Shown piece after piece: positions 59,133 to 64,000 of a stretch of 64,000 bases of DNA (its first letter is position 1; each line of letters starts with the position of its first letter). The notes under the pieces were generated by a model that saw only the letters and a program-made list of their open reading frames with translations, made no database searches and was not told where the DNA came from. Both the position numbers and the translations under genes were made by a program. Source of the stretch: Panorpa germanica (lineage: Eukaryota > Arthropoda > Insecta > Mecoptera > Panorpidae); contig OY783203.1 in assembly GCA_963678705.1 (NCBI GenBank), positions 30,672,535 to 30,736,534 on the forward strand. Reading direction: 5' to 3'.

Positions 59133-61679
59133 TCAGACTTCAGTTCCGTCCTCGCCCTCGTCTTCGTATAATGGGCCGTTGCTACTCTTGGATGAGATTT
59201 TCTTCTTAGGTTTTGGAGGAGGTCGTGGCGGCACCTTTACGCGTCCTGGGGTATCACCATTAGTTAATGGATAAGACAATTCATTTTCTGTATCATGTCT
59301 TCTCAAGCTCGCACCATCAGGTCCAGGACGGATCCAACTACTTCGTTTCAAAGTGCCATTATCAGTTGCAGATACATCATTGTACTGCGAAGGACTTGCA
59401 ACTGGAGATAAATCGTGACCACGAATTGGTGTGATGACATTTGACCTATCTGCGCCTACACTATAATTACTAGAAGCTCGTGCCATTGTCGGTGACTGTC
59501 CTGCCTCTTGTTCCTGAATAGGTGCGTAGTGGGTGGGAAGACCGTTGGTTTGGAATGTGGGTGTTGCTGGCAGAGGGCGTCCACGCATTGCGGGAGAGTA
59601 CTGCTGAGTCGGAGTACTACAAACTTTATTCAGTGATAACACTGAGCTTCCATCTGCAGTAGTACGTAGTCCAAGGTTGTCATAAACAGGTTCCACAATG
59701 TCCCCACTGGAGAAGAGTTGAGGCGTAGCAGGAGGTGCACTTGCCCAACTAGGAACCCGAGGTCGTCTGGGAATGGTAACATAACCAGCCCGTGGATGCA
59801 CTACTGGAGCACATACAGATGCTGTAAAAGGAGACTGTGAACGAGAATAAGGAAGAGTTCGGAATAAATTTGGGTTGGTTCCATAGATAGGACTGTGGAT
59901 GGGAGATTGGGGGCCATGCTGTGGAGGTAAACGTGAGTTATCAGGCGCCGTTGAAGCAGAACTTCCAGCTGGGGATACCTGATCCGCGCGTGGTGGAAAC
60001 GACAGAAGATCTGGAGGATAAGCTCTATTGTCCTTACGATAATCCATATTCAACGTATCCTGTGAAGTGTGCTTCGGCAAGGGCTCCGCAAAATCAATAG
60101 ACCGACTTTCATCATCAGCAGCACCAGCTGTAATAAACAAAGAAACTATTCATTTACTGATAAACTGATTTAACAATAATTATAATGTTAAATAAATCAT
60201 AATCCATTTCACATGGTTGTAAAATGAAAAATGAAAAATGAAAATGAACTTACCAAATACTGAGTCATTGTCCAGCAGAGTGCGGTTAAGTTCGCACATT
60301 TCAGTAGCAGCAGTGGTGACAGAAGAAGGCACTTCACAGCGACGTGGTGGTTTCACAACGGGATTGACAGCCGTCAACAAGCTTTTCTCCATTTCGGGTA
60401 TGACAGATCCTTCAAGAATTGAGTCTCCATTAGGAGATAATACATCCGATTTGTTATGTCTTTTATGTGTGCGTTTGCGGCAATAAAGACAACATAGCAC
60501 AAGCGATATAACAATTAAAATCAAGGCTCCTATAAAGAGGCCAATAATTAGTTTTTGGTGGTCATTGACTCCTCCTGCAAATCCAGTTCTGTCCCCACTA
60601 CCAATGGGACATTCGAGAGTAATATTTCGCTCCTCTATTCCACCATGATTGCTAGCCACACATTTGTATTCTCCACGATCCTGATAACGCACGTTTACGA
60701 TAGTCAGATTCATCCAGCGTGTTTCATCGACCGTGTTGGTAGTAATGACATAACGGTCGCCCGTGTTGTGTGGTGGAATGATTTTCGTCTTGTGCAACCA
60801 TTTCATTTCCGGAATTGGGTCACCATTTGCTTGACAGACAATCGTTACATTTTCAGTAACTACTTCAAGTTTGTTTACACGTGGTTCAATAATCCTTGGC
60901 TTGCAAGCGAAATAGTTGGAGTCTAAATCAGTCCACAATTTATGCTGCAGATTAAAAGGTTCAGCGCAGGTTGTGGGCAATGTGTACAGATTCCGTTCGA
61001 TGGTCCAGTTACGGAAGTTCTTCAATTTGCAGTCGCAGTGCCAGGGGTTGTTGTGCAAGGTGAGACTTGTCAACTTTGCCAACTTCCACAGAGATTCTAC
61101 TTTGATTACTGATAGGTTGTTTCCATCTAAAGACAGCTGCGTCAGTGATGGAACATTGTCAAAGGTGAGCATTGCTATCTTCTTCAATCGATTGTTCCTA
61201 ATTTCAACGTTCTGAAGATATTTAAGATCTTTGAAAAGTCCTCCTTCCAATTTCTCCAATAAATTATCATTGAGGGTTATGATACGTATTCTCTTCGTTG
61301 CGTGAAAGGTCGCAGGGTGCAGTATTCTAATGTTGTTCTTGGATAAATCTATTTCTATCAAAATAGACAATTCAGTCAACGCTTGCTCGTGCACGTTGCT
61401 GATTCCACACGACTTCATATACAGATGATGAAGATTATTTATCTTAGCATCAAGGAAGACGTTTCTCGGTAATTCACTTATGGAATTCTCATTGAGATAC
61501 AAGATTTGTATCTCAGAGCTGAGTTCTGTTGGAATTGCATTGAGGCCCGCGTTTGTACATTCCGCATTTTTCTTTCCAGATGTCCATTTGCATTTACAAT
61601 AACCGGGGCACATTGCCCAATCTTTCTCCGCATAGCACAAGGCCAGTAGCGTAAGAAATACAAAAATGCGTGACCACAT
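59133..61679 (-). CDS. Kekkon-type LRR-Ig transmembrane protein, two coding exons
   Basis: Cell-surface receptor of the insect kekkon family, whose members modulate EGFR or BMP signalling and neuronal contacts. Exons 61679-60254 and 60127-59133, GT-AG, phase 1; 806 residues. Signal peptide about 1-17; cysteine-rich LRR N-cap at C24, C28, C30, C41; about six leucine-rich repeats (55-205); LRR C-cap from NPWHCDC (C215, C217, C238, C259); one Ig domain (C282-C340); membrane segment 377-400; long cytoplasmic tail with proline-rich stretch PPRPPPKPKKK and final residues DGTEV, a class I PDZ ligand. The start is the ATG at 61679; the in-frame triplet seven codons upstream is TTG. The tail with PDZ ligand suggests a kek5-like member, but I cannot fix the orthologue. 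Confidence 0.9.
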
Positions 61680-61796
61680 TTTTTTTATATTCTTAACCAA
61701 GTAGTTACAATAATTCTAGTTCCTATTCTAAATTCGGATGTATTTGTGCTGAAACTCTACTGACAGCAACTTATTCTAATTGCCATTTCTATTCAC
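61680..61796 (-). other. Probable 5' UTR portion of the kekkon-type gene
   Basis: A TTTTTCAG acceptor ends just above 61796 on the minus strand, 117 bases before the ATG, suggesting an upstream non-coding exon beyond it. No such exon could be located. Confidence 0.45.
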
Positions 61797-64000
61797 CTGA
61801 AAAAGAAAAAAATATTTGTTAGTATATTTTATTTAATAATATTGTACTAGAGTACTGACATAAAAAGTTCAATACATAAAAAAGACTTGTTATTTAATAA
61901 GGCTTTTGAAAATGATATGCAGTCTTATTATTTCACTCAGTTTCAGTTTCGAAATCCTTTTCTATGATTCTACTGTAGAAGTTTGCGTCACCGGCATATT
62001 TTATTATTTTCACAGGGTGTTTACGTATCTGGCGTGCCCACAATTTTAGTACACAAAATAAAATATTTAGTTGATTCTTTGAATTTCATACGGGTCAGAA
62101 AATCAAGAGTGAAATAGAGTTTTAATATGTTATGTTAGGAAATTAGTAAAATGTGCAATTAAGTATTATATTAATGGGAACTCTGTAAACACAGTTACAT
62201 ATATTTAAGATTTTTTCAACAAACAAAGTTTATCTTTTACATAAAAAAAATCAGATAAATATAATGTCAGGCTACATAACAAAAAAATGTTGTCTTTCGA
62301 AAATCAATGTATGTTTTCTGAAGTTAATAAAACCTTTTATATAATATTACATATGTTGTTACATATCTTTCTCATTAATTTAATAATGAAACGTAACGTT
62401 AGGTAAATTATATTACGTTAGATAATACATTAATTTATGTAAGTTAATAAAAGATTGTAACAAATTTAAAATTAAAACATTTACGCTAAACACATAATGT
62501 GGTAACCTTATATACAAAAAAAAAAATGAAACGTATATGGTAATATTTAATGTAAAAATGTTTATATTTTGCCTAAAATGGTTGTTTTTCTTCTTCTTCT
62601 AAAGATAAAAATAGGTAAAAAATATTTGCTTATGATAATATGTAAAAATGTTATTGTGATCTTAATAATTCAAAACACATCGAATTATTATATAATTAAT
62701 CGAAAAAAAAGTCGTTGAACTTTTTAAATAAAAAAAAAACCGAAAAAAGTAATTTTTATAACTGCTAGTAATAAATAACGTATTTATCATTCTTTTATGT
62801 CAAAGATATCTTTTTATTAAAAATACATAAGGTTAATTATTTCAAGGTTAAAAAATAAAAACAGCAAATCTCTATTACGCAGAGCACCCTGTGTTTCGCA
62901 TATTGTAGGGTAAAATGTAGTAACAAGGGAATTTGAAGGGGGTTGAAGGTAGAGAGACGGATTATACAAGAATCTTGAAATCGTACTATGCCGCGAGGCA
63001 AAAAGTAAACAAATGTGTTGTGCGCCAAATGAATAATTCACACGTGCTAAGATATGCATGGGTTGCCAACTCAATATTGTAAGGCGCGTGTTGTTTCAGA
63101 GGTGACACAAGCCTACAAAACTAGTAACTGTACAATTGAACTTAACAGTGTACTAGCAGAAGTATGTTCTGTGTATACCTGTACAATTTATATGAAAAAC
63201 AAGAAAAGGGCTGACCTACAATAGTAAAATATACATTTGTATATAAACTGCGCCATATGTTTCCAAGAAAAATGTTTTTTGATTTGCCTTTAAGGCAAAA
63301 GTCTACTTATGTTGTACACTGCAAAATTGATCTTACGCTGTAGCCACTCAAAGTTTAGGAGTAGTGACATAACTTGCATTATAAAGTTATGCGTAAGTAA
63401 CTTTTTTCACTGTTACTTATAAAATACTTAAAAACAAGATTATTTTACTTGGAAATATCCTCTTTAGTAAGTCAAGTGAAACACCTTGGTTAACATTTTT
63501 GGTAATCACATTTTCATATAGTCATACTATACACAGAAAAAAAAATCGCCGTTTATTCACTTTATTTGTTCTACAAAACATTACACAAAATATAAATTTT
63601 AAATTAATATAGACTGTCACAATTAGACCATTTTGAAAGTACACAAAATATTTTTTTAAATAAAAAATATAAAATAAACTAAAATCACTTGCACAGAATA
63701 CATACAGTGAAAAGAATGAACGAAAAATATTTCAATTTGTCATTGCTAGTGGTTGGTATATCATAAATAGTTTGCCTTTCTAACTGCCCCTGTGAGGGGT
63801 GTCACAAAGTTAAACGAAAACTGATTATTTTTATGACTTAGACTGGTATTTAACAATGGTTTACTGTAAAAGATTGTTTTTAAATCTCCCATTGTAAATT
63901 TGCATTTTTGTCCAGGTAGATTCGTATTTTTCACAGTAAAATTAGAAACTTATCTCTTATACATATATACACAAACTCGCTAAACTCAAAATCATGGATA
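61797..64000. other. Sequence upstream of the kekkon-type coding region
   Basis: Probably 5' intron or promoter sequence. 62185-62470 loosely resembles the dispersed TIR repeat seen at 14893-15135. A less AT-rich stretch at about 62870-63120 has minus-strand frames without any domain. Nothing else recognised. Confidence 0.5.

Noticed and set aside
60238-61215. Plus-strand frames opposite the kekkon-type gene
   Set aside because: Antisense shadows of a well-supported coding exon.
61680-61700. Start of the kekkon-type protein seven codons upstream
   Set aside because: The triplet at 61700 is TTG, not ATG; the ATG at 61679 directly begins a good signal peptide.

Overview
The window is nuclear DNA of an insect. 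It is AT-rich, its introns run from about 80 bp to 19 kb, and it is crowded with transposon debris: Himar1-like mariner, hAT, MITEs, tRNA-derived SINEs and non-LTR relics. The reverse-transcriptase relics are of a kind I associate with Hymenoptera, but that is a weak hint and I do not fix the order.

Layout. (1) 731-33874, + strand: a complete Lasp gene (LIM, two nebulin repeats, SH3) in six exons, with a 19.2-kb first intron and a 9.6-kb second intron holding most of the repeats. (2) 34949-56506, - strand: a head-to-tail cluster of three intact six-exon genes for family-7 glycosyltransferases (beta-1,4-GalT/GalNAcT family), called here copy A (38725-34949), copy B (47984-43203) and copy C (56506-53993). 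Between B and C lies a decayed fourth copy, of which only traces of exon 1 and its 5' flank remain (about 52409-52945). (3) 59133-61679, - strand: a two-exon kekkon-type receptor (LRR, one Ig domain, one membrane pass, C-terminal PDZ ligand). Lasp and copy A converge tail to tail about 1.1 kb apart.

The glycosyltransferase cluster is the most interesting part. The splice phases and the lengths of exons 3-5 are the same in all three copies, and exon 2 differs by one codon. The lumenal stems differ greatly in length. Copies A and B need a GC-AG first intron where copy C has GT-AG. Copy B keeps an open frame and all four conserved cysteines but has lost the WGWGGEDDD signature (it reads AGFGGDDDD) and the metal-ligand histidine, so it looks like an expressed-frame pseudoenzyme. 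Copies A and C keep those residues and carry Ile and Leu at the position that separates GalNAc from Gal donors.

The repeats show nesting that gives an order of events: a mariner inside a possible TIR element, and a SINE plus a 110-bp micro-element inside one MITE copy. There is also a 146-bp tandem array with inverted units and a perfect hairpin between B and the decayed copy. All coordinates and splice sites were read by eye. No alignment, database search or transcript evidence was available.
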